From NCBI GenBank assembly GCA_024449915.1, contig JAMZAV010000109.1, forward strand, positions 558,001 to 622,000: 64,000 bases of DNA. Reading direction: 5' to 3'. The stretch comes from Sweltsa coloradensis. Taxonomy: Eukaryota > Arthropoda > Insecta > Plecoptera > Chloroperlidae. Below the pieces are notes generated by a model that saw only the letters and a list, made by a program, of their open reading frames with translations, ran no database searches and had not been told where the DNA came from. Below, piece after piece: positions 36,748 to 48,937 of the stretch; position 1 is the stretch's first letter; each line of letters starts with the position of its first letter. The position numbers and the translations under genes were made by a program.

Positions 36748-37834
36748 CCTCCTCAGACCCAGCCATGCCCAGCCCAGCCCAGCCCCAATGGCCACACAAA
36801 ATCAATCAATTTATAAAAATTATCAACTGAGCCACCAATGCCCCAAAGTGGGTACCAACTTGTTTTAGTAACTGGCGATAGGTAGTACAACTTGGCGTAT
36901 ATCCCTATTTTCATTTCAAAGCTTCCATGAAGAAGAAAATGAACGTGTAAAATGGCCTAAAATGACAAATGAAAAAAAATGAACGTCATCTTCTAGTAAT
37001 AGAGGAATGATAACAAAATTATGAAGATAAAAATTCAAAGTTGAATTAAAATTGTTAATTGTGACAACAAAATGTATTGATGCTACAACCATTGAAAATG
37101 ACCATTGTTTTACTGCTACAATGCAATAAAAATTAATGTGGCCATAGAACCACACTGGGTCTTTGGCCATACACAATTATCCATCTGTCAAAAAGTAAAC
37201 AATGCTCACTAATCTTGTTTTCTGTAACTTTTTTAGTTTTTTGTGGTCAATGAAGCGTACAAATCAATTTTTGACAAAAAGTTTAAATTTAAATTTGGAT
37301 TTGAGCACATACTAGGTTTTCAAAATAGGCCTAAGCCTAGGCCATGAAAAAATAAGGCAAAAAGGCGCTAATGATAGGCCTAATGATAGTGTCAGTATGT
37401 CTTGACAATGACAAATCAACTACATATTGACTTTCTTCATATTTAAACATGGGTTGTCAATTGAATCGTCAGCATTCAAATGTGATATTTGGCTATTATT
37501 ATAATTACTAACAATAAATTACTTAAACAATTGGCCTAATTACAGCTAATTATTATCATATTCTACCTTAATTATCATTGTATGTATCTATGTTTGTGAT
37601 TTGAGCAATAGAAACATGTTACATTTACCATACATATGGTAAATTTAAATAAATCTTACATCAGTATTTGGAACAGCCTAAGACCCAATGTGGCCATACG
37701 GCCACACACCATATCTGGTTCATAAAAAAAAAAAAAAAAGTTCATACAAAATATTTTTTAATTTTTTTTTAAATCACCCTATGCAGTTTGTTTTTCAAAT
37801 ATGTGAAAAAAAATTATGCTTGGGTCTGAGGAGG
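36748..37834. mobile_element. TTAT-flanked inverted-repeat transposon (piggyBac-like?)
   Basis: Perfect 14-bp terminal inverted repeats CCTCCTCAGACCCA/TGGGTCTGAGGAGG are flanked by TTAT on both sides (36744-36747 and 37835-37838). A 4-bp TTAN target suggests a piggyBac-type non-autonomous element. The AT-rich interior has no recognisable transposase. The word tggccata recurs near both ends. Confidence 0.65.
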
Positions 37835-37840
37835 TTATAC

Positions 37841-38145
37841 AAAAAACGGAGTTAATTTTAGGAGTAAGAAGCCGTTTTTAACTACCATTTCGGTAAGCAT
37901 AAAAGCACGTTACGTATTTTCTCTGACTTAATGTTTTAGCCTTAGGAACTATTCACTTCCTCTTCACGAAGAGGTGTATACTTGTACCATGTATTAGTCA
38001 AAGTGAATAAAGATCTATTCTACTTTTCTCTACTCTACTCAGAAATACGCGCTTGAGGCTAACTCCCTAAAAATGGTGGATACCGAAAATGGTAGTAAAG
38101 TAATGCTTTCAGCTTTTATTTCTCCTAAAATTAACTCCGTTTTTT
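37841..38145. mobile_element. Short inverted-repeat MITE
   Basis: The ends are AAAAAACGGAGTTAATTTTA and its complement, with a second inverted block inside (ctaccatttcggtaag / taccgaaaatggtag). It directly abuts the preceding element. The centre contains a gtgaataaagatctattcta stretch like a retroposon tail. Confidence 0.55.
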
Positions 38146-38204
38146 CTGAATAATGTTTATGGACACTATTATACACAATTCGTAAAAATAAATAAAATAA
38201 AAAA

Positions 38205-38612
38205 ATTGTATTTAGAGTCTACCCACTCAGTATATAACTGATTTTCAGTGGGGGGACAGTAAACCAAAGCGACCAAGCCAACCTGGTAGGCCCCGCCGAC
38301 GCAATCGACGAGTGAGCGATAACCAACCAAAGATCGATATATTGTAATAGGAAATATAGCAATCAGTGGTATGGACAGTGCGAATACCCGCGGATCAATG
38401 CCAGAATAAACAAGGCCGATTCAGAGCAACTTTAAATTTATTATGTACCTCGTTGCTAGGACGGCACCAAAGTCACCGTTTACAAATTCCTAAGACAAGG
38501 ACTGATGGACTTAAGTCCAAATCAGAAGTTAAAAACTTTCTGACTTTAGAGGGAATCGAATCCTGGAACTTCTGCATTGGAAGCAGTTACGCTAACCAAA
38601 AGACCAACGAAC
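38205..38612 (-). mobile_element. SINE family 1, full-length copy
   Basis: Oriented on the minus strand. The tRNA-like head lies at about 38545-38612 (box B GGATTCGATTCCC, anticodon stem ACTGC..GCAGA), the body is about 300 bp, and the conserved tail is ctgaaaatcagttatatact. It closely matches the copy at 4443-4860. Confidence 0.7.
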
Positions 38613-39204
38613 CTTAGTTGCTGGTCAGCAACGATTTTTTGGCCTATAAAGAAAAAACCAAATGAATGGTGGAACGCTTCTAGTAAACCTTGAAACTAAG
38701 CAACACTCAAACATTTCCTCAAATGTAACGTAAATAATGTATGACAAGTTTTATCACCCTTCTTGAGCTAACGCTCGGTAGGGTAAATCCTTGTTTTACC
38801 CAATGCGATGAATATTTTATTTGTCCTTTTAATGTTGTTTGATGTCGGCTTTATTGTATCAAACCTTAAATAATTGAATATTACAAAAAATTTTACGAAA
38901 TGCAGACTGAATAAAAGTATGCATTATATTTAACTCAACTATTACTTACCTCCATTTTTAATACACATTTTATATGATACAATGTGTAAGTAATATTCAG
39001 ATTTTATAGTTTTTTTTTACGTGCATTCCATTTTTAAATATATAATAGTTTTTCTCTATTGTTATTGTTTAAAATTTTAAAATTGATAAAGTTGCAACAA
39101 TACCACACTGAAGCAATTTAAAAAATCAAGAATGCCCATATTTAGTTAGCATGATGTTGCTACTTCAATCGTCCGTCTGTTTTCGAAGCACCTATAACTA
39201 AAAA

Positions 39205-39675
39205 TCAGATGTGTGCCAGAGTTGGGCGATAAACAGCATCCTTGCGCTGCATGGTGGTTGGTGACAGGTACCGTTGATTTCTGTAAAATACCGCCGGAGC
39301 TCGGGAATGGCAACAAACCTCTAGGTTTTTACATTGGATGTAATAAGTAACAGCATCAGTGTCAGAAAAAGTCCCACAAGAGACATCCAAGTAGAGTTAT
39401 GTTTATCGTCACGGAGGTCTTAGTCTTGGGGCCACTACACCAACTCGACGACGCGCGGCGATGAGACGTTGACGAGCCCGCAGAAGCCGTGCCTGACGAC
39501 GTGAGGCAAGAAACGAGGTCCAAGAGCTGCAATCGGGCGCGAGAATACATTGCTTTGCTTCTTCTCGGAATAATGTGGTCAAGTGCAGAAACTTGGGATT
39601 TGGTACCGCTTCTAGAGATGCGTAAAATCGGGCAGCTTGTGCAGGAATGCATTGGTTAAGAAGGTATATAATCAC
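39205..39675 (-). other. GC-richer segment with overlapping open frames, unassigned
   Basis: Minus-strand frames at 39362-39652 and 39409-39675 are open and Arg/Ala-rich. Base composition is distinctly higher in GC than its neighbours, which could mark an isolated exon or a piece of a transposon. I recognise no domain and do not annotate a gene. Confidence 0.2.
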
Positions 39676-40507
39676 TCAGTACAGCCCTTTAAGCTGCAAA
39701 ATGTTCACTCAGCCTGAGATGAGGAATATCAAACAGAAACAGGTACAGATATAACCTCATTTACGAACGTTCACTATTTTATTTTATCCTTGTTTTGTGG
39801 TAGTACTGTATTAATATCATGATATCAAATTTTGTATCAAATTATTGTGTGTTAACAGTTAAAATTAATATACAAAATAGCTAAATGTTAGCATTACTGA
39901 TTAAGTTATATAAGGCAGTCGTTTGAGAATGTTATGACCGATATGGATCGGTGGAGGAAGGATTCTGATAGCACGTATGTATTTATTTCATGAATGATGT
40001 TATACTTCAAATGTGTGCAAACATACTATTTAACTTTGTAGTACTTAATTTAATATTATTTTTCCCTGCTATGTTTACATAAACAATACTTCGTTTTATA
40101 TTCAACGTCAATTTTTAACAGATTAATTAACCTTTCACTTTATTTTAGACCATTCATAATAAATGTTTCGCTTATAAAAAGAGTTTTTGTAATTTTCGTC
40201 CGTTTCATTTGCTGTCATCTAGAATCTGTTGTTGAGCAGCCACCCATCATCTACCATTTTCTTGAACCACTTGCAGAATACGTGAGACCGACCTCATCGC
40301 CCTTAATTAATGTGCACATAACAAAGTCAAAAATATTCTTAAGTAAGACATTTTGAAAATAACTTAGTGTGTATCTGAAGTGTACAACATTTCATTTAGA
40401 CTTCTCGCGTCCTGAGAGCCACGGAACTGCAACATTACGATGAAATATGTGCAGATTGTTGCGATTACCTGCAAGAAATGAATCCTTTAGTGAATCTAGT
40501 AACTTTA

Positions 40508-40541
40508 ATGCGATATATATTATATATATATATTTACAGGT
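40508..40541. repeat. TA dinucleotide repeat
   Basis: tatatata tract in intron 6 of gene 1, 20 nt from the exon 6 donor. Genes 2 and 3 have a short non-repetitive sequence instead. Confidence 0.85.
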
Positions 40542-40698
40542 AGGTAAAGTAATAACTCACTGCCTGAAGAAGTTTCCTATCAATGTTGGCGAAGCCGCCC
40601 ATACTTAGTACGGGAGCATTCGTGTGGGTAGCCCGCAGGAACTCCATCATCTGAAAGAAGATAACACAATATTCGATATCTACAAATGAATAAGATTA

Positions 40699-41307
40699 TT
40701 GGATGAGCGTAGCGAGCGTAGCGAGCGAAGCGAAGATTCCATTTCACTACACTGGAGAAAAAAATCCGGAATGTTTTTTTTTTTTTTTTTTTTTTCCTGT
40801 ATTTTTGTCTGTCTGTTAACACGATTCCGGCTAAACCAATACTCCGATTGCGATGAAATTTTATGGAGGCCTTCGAAATTTCTGAACTAAGAACTGCCAC
40901 GTTTTTGAGCGCAATCGAAAAATTATTTCTCATGAAAATCGCAATTTTACGATTTTTTTCGATTTTTAAAAATTTCTTCGACTTATAACTCCTACATGCT
41001 TTATCCGATTGTAATGATTTTTTCACAGAACCTTAATTTTATGAATTGATATATTCGTGTGAAATTTGAGCGTAATCAAATAATTATTTCTCATGAAAAT
41101 TTCAACATTACGATTTTTTCCTATTTTAAAATTACGATTAATTAAAAAAAATAAGTTAATTTTTATTTAATTTGATTTAATTTAAAAAAAAATTCAACAA
41201 AGTTCTGATTTTTTCACAGAACAACAGAAAATCCGCAAAACACATGGCAGCTCAATTCACCAATTACGCTCATCCAACAACGCGGCGGGACTTAAGCGTT
41301 TTCCTAG
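40699..41307 (+). mobile_element. Helentron-like non-autonomous element, complete copy in gene 1 intron 5
   Basis: The left terminus is TTGGATGAGCGTA. Its inverted copy, TACGCTCATCCAA, lies about 35 bp inside the right end, followed by a hairpin (AACGC/GCGTT stem, 12-nt loop) and a terminal CTAG. Asymmetric terminal inverted repeats followed by a 3' hairpin are the hallmark of Helentron/Helitron2-derived elements such as DINE-1 and mollusc pearl. Intron 5 of gene 2 lacks the element at the same site, and no target duplication is evident. There is no coding capacity. Confidence 0.72.
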
Positions 41308-41321
41308 TTTTAAGAAACTAC

Positions 41322-41560
41322 CCACTCAGTTAGTCTAATACTAATTTTTTGGGGAAGCCGGCCCAGGGTGCAATGCATGCCTCTCTTCATAATGTGTTTG
41401 TGTAACTAGGTATATTGGAGTTAGGTCAATTGTGAAGGGATGTCCGAGGACTGTTCAAAACATCTAAAAAACATTTGTCAGGATTGCCGGTCTCTTGCCG
41501 AGATTAGAATCCCGGGACCTCCCAATCAGAGCCGCGCGCTTAACGCTTGAGCAAACACTT
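41322..41560 (-). mobile_element. SINE family 2 copy, gene 1 intron 5
   Basis: Same position in the intron and same words as the gene 2 copy at 49268-49545. A tRNA-like B box in reverse lies near 41510 (agaatcccgggacct), followed by a GCGCGCTTAACGC stretch. Confidence 0.55.
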
Positions 41561-41577
41561 TCGGTACTCATAGAAGA

Positions 41578-41903
41578 GAACTGATTCTCAGTGGACGAAT
41601 TTAATTAAAGCTACTCCAACTGACCCTGTCGATGCCGCCGCCATTGAGAGGATCACTGTTGGCCACGATTAATCTGACGTTGGCGACATCCACGTTCCAC
41701 AATGCTTGTTTTGAACAAGTTTTAACATCGTATTATGTGTTTGTTGCTAGCGCAGCTCCCAATAACCGTTAACAAAATGCACTGAAGTATTGCATTGATA
41801 CTTTTGATGACTTCGGGTGCAAAAACCTCTCTGTGAGTCGGGCAATGAACCCACCACCTTCTACATTGGAAGCCTGGACAAACTACACTGGACCAACGAT
41901 CGA
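41578..41903 (-). mobile_element. SINE family 1, diverged copy, gene 1 intron 5
   Basis: Starts with the family's ctgattctcagtgg tail motif and ends with the reversed tRNA-like head (ccaccttctacattggaagc .. ggaccaacgatcg). It is shared with gene 2 intron 5. Confidence 0.55.
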
Positions 41904-44038
41904 TGTTATTTTAAACGATAGTTTGACTTGTAAAGGAAATTTGATTATTTAATACTTATTCGTATAAGATAAATCCATGTGTAACCAAAATATATGAGGA
42001 ATATATTATCTAATCAAAAAATATATTAATTCATAAATGTATATTTATTTGTCACGATTTCTGTTCCATTAATTATTTGCATCCATAAAGTTTGGTTATT
42101 TTTCTACTTTCGTAATTAAAGCTTGTGGTACAAAGTTTATGACTCATGCGGGGGTGTTCTACTATTAAAAATGACAATTTTTTAATAATATTGTTAAGGT
42201 GTTATTTTACTAAACTAGATTTGAGATATTAGCCGTACTTGATGTATATGGATGATCTCGTGTGAAAGCAATTCAGCAAACAAGTTTACCCCGTCCCAGG
42301 ATCGAACCTAGAACCTCCAACTTTACACACAGCTCCCCAATACTTCATACACATTTACTACATAGAACTTACCTGTGACCAGGCCTCACTACTTAAGTTG
42401 GTAGTGTTTAGTGTTTGAAGCTCAGTCTGGATAGCTTTCTTTATCTGAAACAAAATTGTGTCTTCCTAGTTAACAAAATCTTGTTATTTGTGATATTTTT
42501 ATAACAATTTTTATTATTTAGTTTATAATATGTGAGACAGATTAACGATTGGATGAAATCCCAAGAAACTAAATAGTAGAACTTTGTATGATAAATAGTT
42601 CGTAACTATTGTGAATTTTCCAAAGTAAATATATTTAACAAAATTTGTAACAAGTCTCGCGAATAACTATGTTGTAAATGTGTGTGTGTGCAATAAATGG
42701 TCTATTCAGTGAGCATTGATTATTTTATTTTAACACTTTACTATATTATTTTATAAATTTAAATTTCCCTTCTTGTTTTGACGGTAATAACGTCATTTTC
42801 CCCCAATTAAAACAGAAACACAAAATAATGAACACATAACATTTTGTGAAGTGATGTGTCTTAATTTGTATGTTTATCTTGTATACCCTACACTTTTGAA
42901 AACATTGAATAAATGAACACAAAAACAACTAAAATAGTAATTTTTTAAAAATTTATTTAAGAGTTTATTTTTAAACTCATAATTCGTTGGGAAGTTTCTG
43001 TGGCAATGTTAACATAACTTTTTGTTTTTATCGGGATAGATTTGCTCATTTCTGGATTGTATTAAAAATGAAACCTACAGGAATGTTTCCCGTTTAATAA
43101 AATTAAATAATGTTTACCTTGATTGGCACCTCGTAGCCCAGGCTGTAGATGAAGTAATTGAGCGCAATACTTGATGACACACATTCACAGTAAACGATGA
43201 ACGAAGAGTAATCCTCTTGCTCGAAAGCTAAAGGTAATGCGTACATAGCGATGGTCATACACCACAACGACATCAACACAACCAGTATGAACACTAGGTA
43301 GATTGCATACCCGGAAAGATTGGCAAGAGAACTCAGTTCCAGCCATAGTCTGTGGTAGTTTGCCATCACCCTTGCGGTACGTTTGTGTGGTATGGCCATA
43401 TCAGCCTGAAATAACTTATTATTATGCAATGATCATATTGTGTACAATCATTAGGAATATCACAACGAGATAGCCCTTAAACACAGAATTGTGTGAGATA
43501 TCCCTAAATAGTAAATATAATAAAATTTATATTAATGAAGGTAATTAAAAAAAATTAAATGAGTCAAAGATTGAATAGTCCTTGGGAAAATGGCTGTGGA
43601 TGCACTTTTGGAACAAAGTTGGTACTAGAATTTAATGGAATTAAAAACCGGTATCAGATTAATAAGTGTAGCTCGAAATTAATAGGCCAATTAATATACC
43701 GGAGTGATTATAATCTTTTTGTCTTGCTTTTGTACACCATCGACAATTGTCTATAAACTATAAGTAAATTAAGAGGTCTTGTTGTATCTATTACACCCAG
43801 GCCTTGTATTAACTTCTGGTCGAGAGTGTAACATTCATCTGTTTTAATCGGATGTATGATTGAAATACTTAAATATAATGTAAAACCTTGTTATACTATA
43901 TAAAACAATGATAAAAATAAACATTATGTATTTCATCTATATCCCTTAAATGCTAAAAAATGCAAATATTAAAAACTGGACCAAAAATTCTAAAAATCTT
44001 ATACCTCAAACGAAAGCAGCTACTGAATATATTTTAAA

Positions 44039-44997
44039 CTAGGAAAACGCTAAAGTCCCGCCGCGTTGATGGATGAGCGTTTTTGTAAGTTTTAGTTTGC
44101 GTGGGACCATTTTTCCTTTGCAAGTGCTTTGTGAATGCATTGTAGGTGACTGTTGTCAAGTTTCTATTGTTTCTTGTTAGTTGTTATTATAAACCTCAAA
44201 AAACATATTTTAAAACCATTATTTCTATGCATTCTGGATAACTTTGTCAACTTTTGCAACTTTTTCTTTCAAAAGGTACTACATCACCATAACCTTAATG
44301 TCCATGTGAAATATGAACGTTGTAGCCCCACCCGTTTGGTCACAATCGGTCCAAATGCGACGAAAATATCGCACTAAAAATCGAAAAACTCATATTAAAA
44401 CCTTTATTTCTATAGATTCTAGATTTTTTCTCAACTTTTTCTTTTAAAAGGTACTACATCACCATAACCTCAATGTCCATGTGAAATATGAACGTTGTAG
44501 CCCCACCCGTTTGGTCAGAATCGGACCAAATGTGTCGAAAATATCGAACAAAAAATCGAAAAACTCATATTAAAACCTTTATTTCTATGGGTTCTAGCTA
44601 ACTTTTTCAGCTTTTTCTTTCACAAGGTACCAAATCACCAGAATTCTAAAGTCAACGTGAAATATGAACGTTGTTGCCCCACCCGTTTGGTCAGAATCGA
44701 CTCAAATGTAACGAAAATATCGCATTAAAAATCGAAAAAATCGTAAAAGTACGATATTAATAAAAAATATTTCTTCGATTTTACCCAAAAACGTAGCAAG
44801 TCTAAGTTCAGAGAAAACGAAGGTCCCCTCAAATTTTCATCAAGATCGCATATGTCGTTTGCCCGGTAGAGAGCGAACAAACAGACAGAAATACAAACAA
44901 AAAAAAACAAACAAAAAAACATTGGAGCTAAATTTTTTTGGGGGGCAGTGAAATTGAAGTCTTCGCTTCGCTCGCTACGCTCGCTACGCTCATCCAA
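44039..44997 (-). mobile_element. Helentron-like element with internal tandem repeats, gene 1 intron 3
   Basis: Bounded by CTAGGAAAACGC with the hairpin on the left and by CGCTACGCTCATCCAA on the right. The core differs from the other copies. It carries three units of about 180 bp (anchored near 44210, 44395 and 44571, each with cgttgtagccccacccg or close), then an (AAAC)-rich microsatellite. This resembles the pearl subtype of Helentron-derived elements. Confidence 0.65.
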
Positions 44998-47351
44998 CAA
45001 GTGCCAAGTATTGTTTACTACATCTAATGGAAAATCTGAATTCTGTCAAGTATAAGTTTTGGTTTTCCATTGACTATTATACAACCTTTGGTGTCACATA
45101 TTTTGAACTAGACATTTGTTGTAAGATTTTAATTTTTTCAACTGTTTTCAAAAGCAAAATTGTGTCTGGTATTGCATAAGTTACCTTGAAGTGTCGGGCT
45201 AAACTCCCTCCGGCTGCCGACAAAGCCAGACAAGAGATTATCCAAAGGCTCAGAAACAACCAGAATGTCATCAAGTTAAAAACCAAGGAAACAGTTAACC
45301 ACAATATTAAATGCGTGTTCAATACCATCACTCCAATAATAGCACTGATCAACGTTCCTAGAGGTATGCCCACGGAGAAGATTTGAACAAATTTCTTGAC
45401 CTTCAAATCCACGTTTCTCTCCGTAGTCTTCAAATACAAACGCTAAAACGGAAAATAATTAATATTATATCAAGGTAAATGTAACGTTTATGTCAATGAT
45501 GAAGGAAGAATTCCTTTAAAATATCGGACACAGGCTTGGGAATATATCTCGGCCAGAATTGAACACAATATCATTGCCCACAGAAAAACGAATGGTTACC
45601 AAACCGCTAAGGGACACAAAACCATAGGTCTGAATAAAAATACGTTTAGATCTATGCTCTGTTCTTTTCAATTGTCAATACCTTTGCGTTTTGATTTTGA
45701 TTTTTTCAAAAAATGTTTTGACCATGTTAAGATTTTTTTTAGTACACAATAATGATGCTGAAAAAGGATGATAGAGGCCAAACAAATTTTAAAAAATAAA
45801 ACGTTTTTTATCACTTATCAACTATCACACTGATTTCATATTCAAAGTTCTCATGAAACACAATAACTCATTAAGTACATGATTGATGATAAATTAATAA
45901 CTATTGGTAAGAATGTAGATCGAATGTGATTGTTGGAATGAGCCAAACGGTTCTGGAAGATGAGATATTTCACTCTGCTTATGGTCATAGCCTACGTGAC
46001 GTGTCTTAATGGCAGTCATGACCTCCATGCATAATAGGCTACTAAAAATGGCTTCTTAGCAAAACAACGGACTATCAAATGTCAAAAGCATATTTAGAGG
46101 TAGACGAAAAAATATAATAGTGATAATTGGAGATTTGCAAAAATGGTGACAATGAAATTTGCGATTATTTAAAGTTGCAATAATCCACTCAAATTCAGTT
46201 TGAACATGAATCGTCTGAATTGTGAATGCATGATACCAATTTCCAATTCGCGCATTTTCGCTTTATTTTAGTTGATACCGCGAACTAGTGGCGAAATTAG
46301 CAATTATGTCTTTAAACGCGAATTAGGTCACGAAATTTCAAACAAAATTTAATTCAAAGTTTTGGTGGAGGTGCCGGGTCATACAAGCGATTGTGAGATC
46401 GTAATAATCGAATGTACGCGAGTAAACTCAAAATACTTGTATCAAAATATCGACATTACACAAAAAATGCATAATTTTGAAATTTTGGTGGGGGTGCCGG
46501 GTAGTCGAAATTAATCCTGGTAAAAACTGTCTAAAACTTTAAAAGCGCGAATGAAAAAAAAGGAAAAACATTTTTGCAAGTCTCTTGTGATAAATTAAAC
46601 ATAAATTGTCGAGAGAGTTCAAAAAAATACCTGAAAATCTGTCCATTTGTTGAGGTAAGCTGCGATCGTCGGAGAATTTTGCCAGGTGGTCAGGGGTACG
46701 ACGAAATAGCACGTCATTACAGGAATAAACAGCTCATCAAACATCAACAAACTCTTCTCTGTTTTGTCTCTTTGAAATACCACGTCGTATATTACAGTCA
46801 TAATGATCGGTATGAGGCTTATGTAGCAGAACAATGCGTACAGGAACGATGAGGAACACAGCTTAAATGACACACCTGAAATATGCATTACAGTTCGATT
46901 AGTTTTCATTATATGTACGCTGATGTTATTCGTGTAGTAAGATTGTTATAATTGCGCTGACAATAAATATAATTTATATTTTGAATCGTACCTGAGGCTG
47001 TCTGTTGTATTGGAAAAGTACCTGAAAGTCTGAAGAAAAATAATATTGGTTTCATCTGTAGATAAAGAAATGATTTACGCAATTTTGCTTCCTTGACTTG
47101 TTTCCCGTTTGATATCTTGAAACCGTTTTTCCGGGTTATGCTCAGATTGAGAATGAGGACTAAACATACTCAAATCACCCAAATTGTTAAAAATACAATT
47201 TTCACTTACTGAAGTGTTTTTAATATCAGAAAAAGACATCTCTGATTCTGAATTAGCTTAACAAATTAATTAAAACTAACCAACAAGTATTTTGAAGAAA
47301 TTGGTTAAATGCAGTTGCTAACTAGGCTTACCAAATAACGACTATTGAGTG

Positions 47352-47360
47352 TTTTATATG
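47352..47360 (-). promoter_or_regulatory. Candidate TATA box of gene 1
   Basis: The minus strand reads CATATAAAACACTCA here, aligned with the TATA-like site of gene 2 and at a similar distance from the ATG. Support comes only from conservation between the two duplicated flanks. Confidence 0.3.
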
Positions 47361-47659
47361 CTATAGATTTGTATAAAACAAAGGTTAAGAAACAGGTTTC
47401 TTATACCACTTTAGTTTTCTATGAACAAATTGATGACCTTAACTTTAAATGATGATATTAAAGATGAAACAGATGTTTAATAAACAGACAAGTTAATATT
47501 TGAGTTTTATTATTTATGCCGATGAGCATGGTGATTAGAGAATATTAAAGTTGGTTAAGAGTCTTTAATAGTAGTTATTGTTTTTAACTTTATTGAGCTT
47601 GTGAAGTTGGATTCTTTCTCGATTTGGTTAATCAGGAAACACTCCCGTAGGTGTAATTG

Positions 47660-47740
47660 TAATTATTTACCACAATTCAGAAATTAAAAAGTCCGCCCCA
47701 ACCGGGAATCGAACCACGGATTTGGAGTTAATTATTTATT
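47660..47740 (-). other. tRNA-like 3' half (SINE scrap)
   Basis: Minus strand reads GTGGTTCGATTCCCGGTTGG, a good B box with a following acceptor-like stretch. No A box is visible. Confidence 0.35.
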
Positions 47741-48159
47741 AATAATAATTACAATGTATAATTATTAATTAATTATTAATTTGAGTGGTGTGGAGTTATT
47801 AACCTGAAAAGAACATTTTTATCTATAAGTTTTGTCTAAAACCCGACTATTTTTCCGGTCAATGTATATTATAAAAGAGTTTGGTAGGGCCTAAAACTGA
47901 AAAGACAATTTTATTTTCTTTTACCTGAGCTTTAGCGTATGGATATTAATTTTATTGCTTATAGAAAATAATCATGATACGGATTTCATTTAGAACAGAA
48001 ACAAAAATAATACGTTAAGATAAATTTATTCTTCAAATGTGTGCAAACATACTATTTTTCTTAGTTTAATTACTTTATTTAATATGAATATCCCTATGAT
48101 TACATTAACAATACTGAGTTTTATATTCAACTTCAATTCTCAAAAGATTTGTTTACTTG

Positions 48160-48728
48160 CACATTCTGTTTTACCCAGTGCTACTGCACGCCGCAATCTA
48201 TGTAAGATTCCTTCAATTAGAAAGTTTTATAAGCAAGCTGATGTTGTTGTTGATGTTGTTGTTGTGTTGAGGGGTATGCTGTGTAGTAAGGTGGATGTAG
48301 ATCCGTTCTCAATAAAATCCATTGCCGAAAGACAGCTTATTTGAAATGATAATGTCATTCTCTTGATACCTCCACGAGCTAGACCATCAGCATATCAAAT
48401 TGGATTACAATCGATCTGTCTCCTTATGGAATACACTTTCTTATAAATTTAAAACATACAGCAGTTTTAATTTAGCGCCATCAAAGATTATATTAAGTAG
48501 GTTGTAGTTCTGTTTTTGTTAGTTGTGGTATTGTTTAGTTTAGTTTATATATTGATTTTATAATGTTTATCGATGTTGTTTTGATACTGTATGGACATTG
48601 TATTTTATTATTTATTGTTTTAGAGGGTGACAGGTACTCACGTACTGTGGGGATGATGCTCTTAATGTCATTCTTGCATTTATTTTTAATGTAACATGTT
48701 CAAATGTTGTACAAATAAATGCAAAAAT
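48160..48728 (+). mobile_element. LINE 3' fragment downstream of gene 2
   Basis: Translates in pieces to the end of a LINE reverse transcriptase (HSVLPSATARRNLCKIPSIR, PFSIKSIAERQL, then an LLMEYTFL remnant). It is followed by a 3' untranslated stretch with AATAAATGCAAA. The same fragment lies downstream of gene 3 at 57715-58264. It is broken by stops and a GTT/GAT expansion. Confidence 0.6.
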
Positions 48729-48937
48729 TAATTTAATTAAATAAATTAATAAATTAAAATGAATTAAAATTAAAATTACTACATTGATAATAAATACTTT
48801 GCATCTAAAAGTTACAAAAAAGTAATCCGTCCGTTTCATCTGCTGTCATTTTAGAATCTGTTGTTGAGCATAAACACCATTAATTGTGCATATAACGAAG
48901 TCAAAATTATTATTTTATTAGACAATTTGCAAACAAT

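Larger units (their letters stand above)
40364..47239 (-). pseudogene. Gustatory-receptor-type gene 1, frameshifted in exon 1
   Basis: Paralogue of gene 2 with the same seven exons: 46992-47239, 46631-46875, 45185-45442, 43118-43405, 42373-42444, 40561-40650 and 40364-40468. All splice sites are GT-AG, and the final exon keeps TYFIVMLQF. Exons 2-7 are open and equal in length to gene 2. Exon 1 is 248 nt rather than 247: an extra base lies in the run at about 47101-47103, where gene 2 reads gttccc and gene 1 gtttccc. It shifts the frame after about 46 codons and soon gives a stop. This could be a young pseudogene, a sequencing or assembly error, or a gene using the in-frame Met just downstream of the damage. 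Intron 5 holds a complete Helentron-like element and SINE remnants. Confidence 0.75.

Noticed and set aside
40580..41026. 148-codon Lys-rich minus-strand frame
   Set aside because: It overlaps receptor exon 6 on the correct strand only for its last residues, then reads through the intron and a Helentron-like element with a poly-A core.
44725..45000. Frame starting MLDERSERSERSED
   Set aside because: The SER repeat comes from the tagcgagcgaagcg terminus of the Helentron-like element, not from a gene.
46574..46852. Plus-strand frame opposite receptor exon 2
   Set aside because: It is antisense to a conserved receptor exon, a shadow of the minus-strand coding sequence. The same holds for the plus frames at 45186-45386 and 55074-55334.
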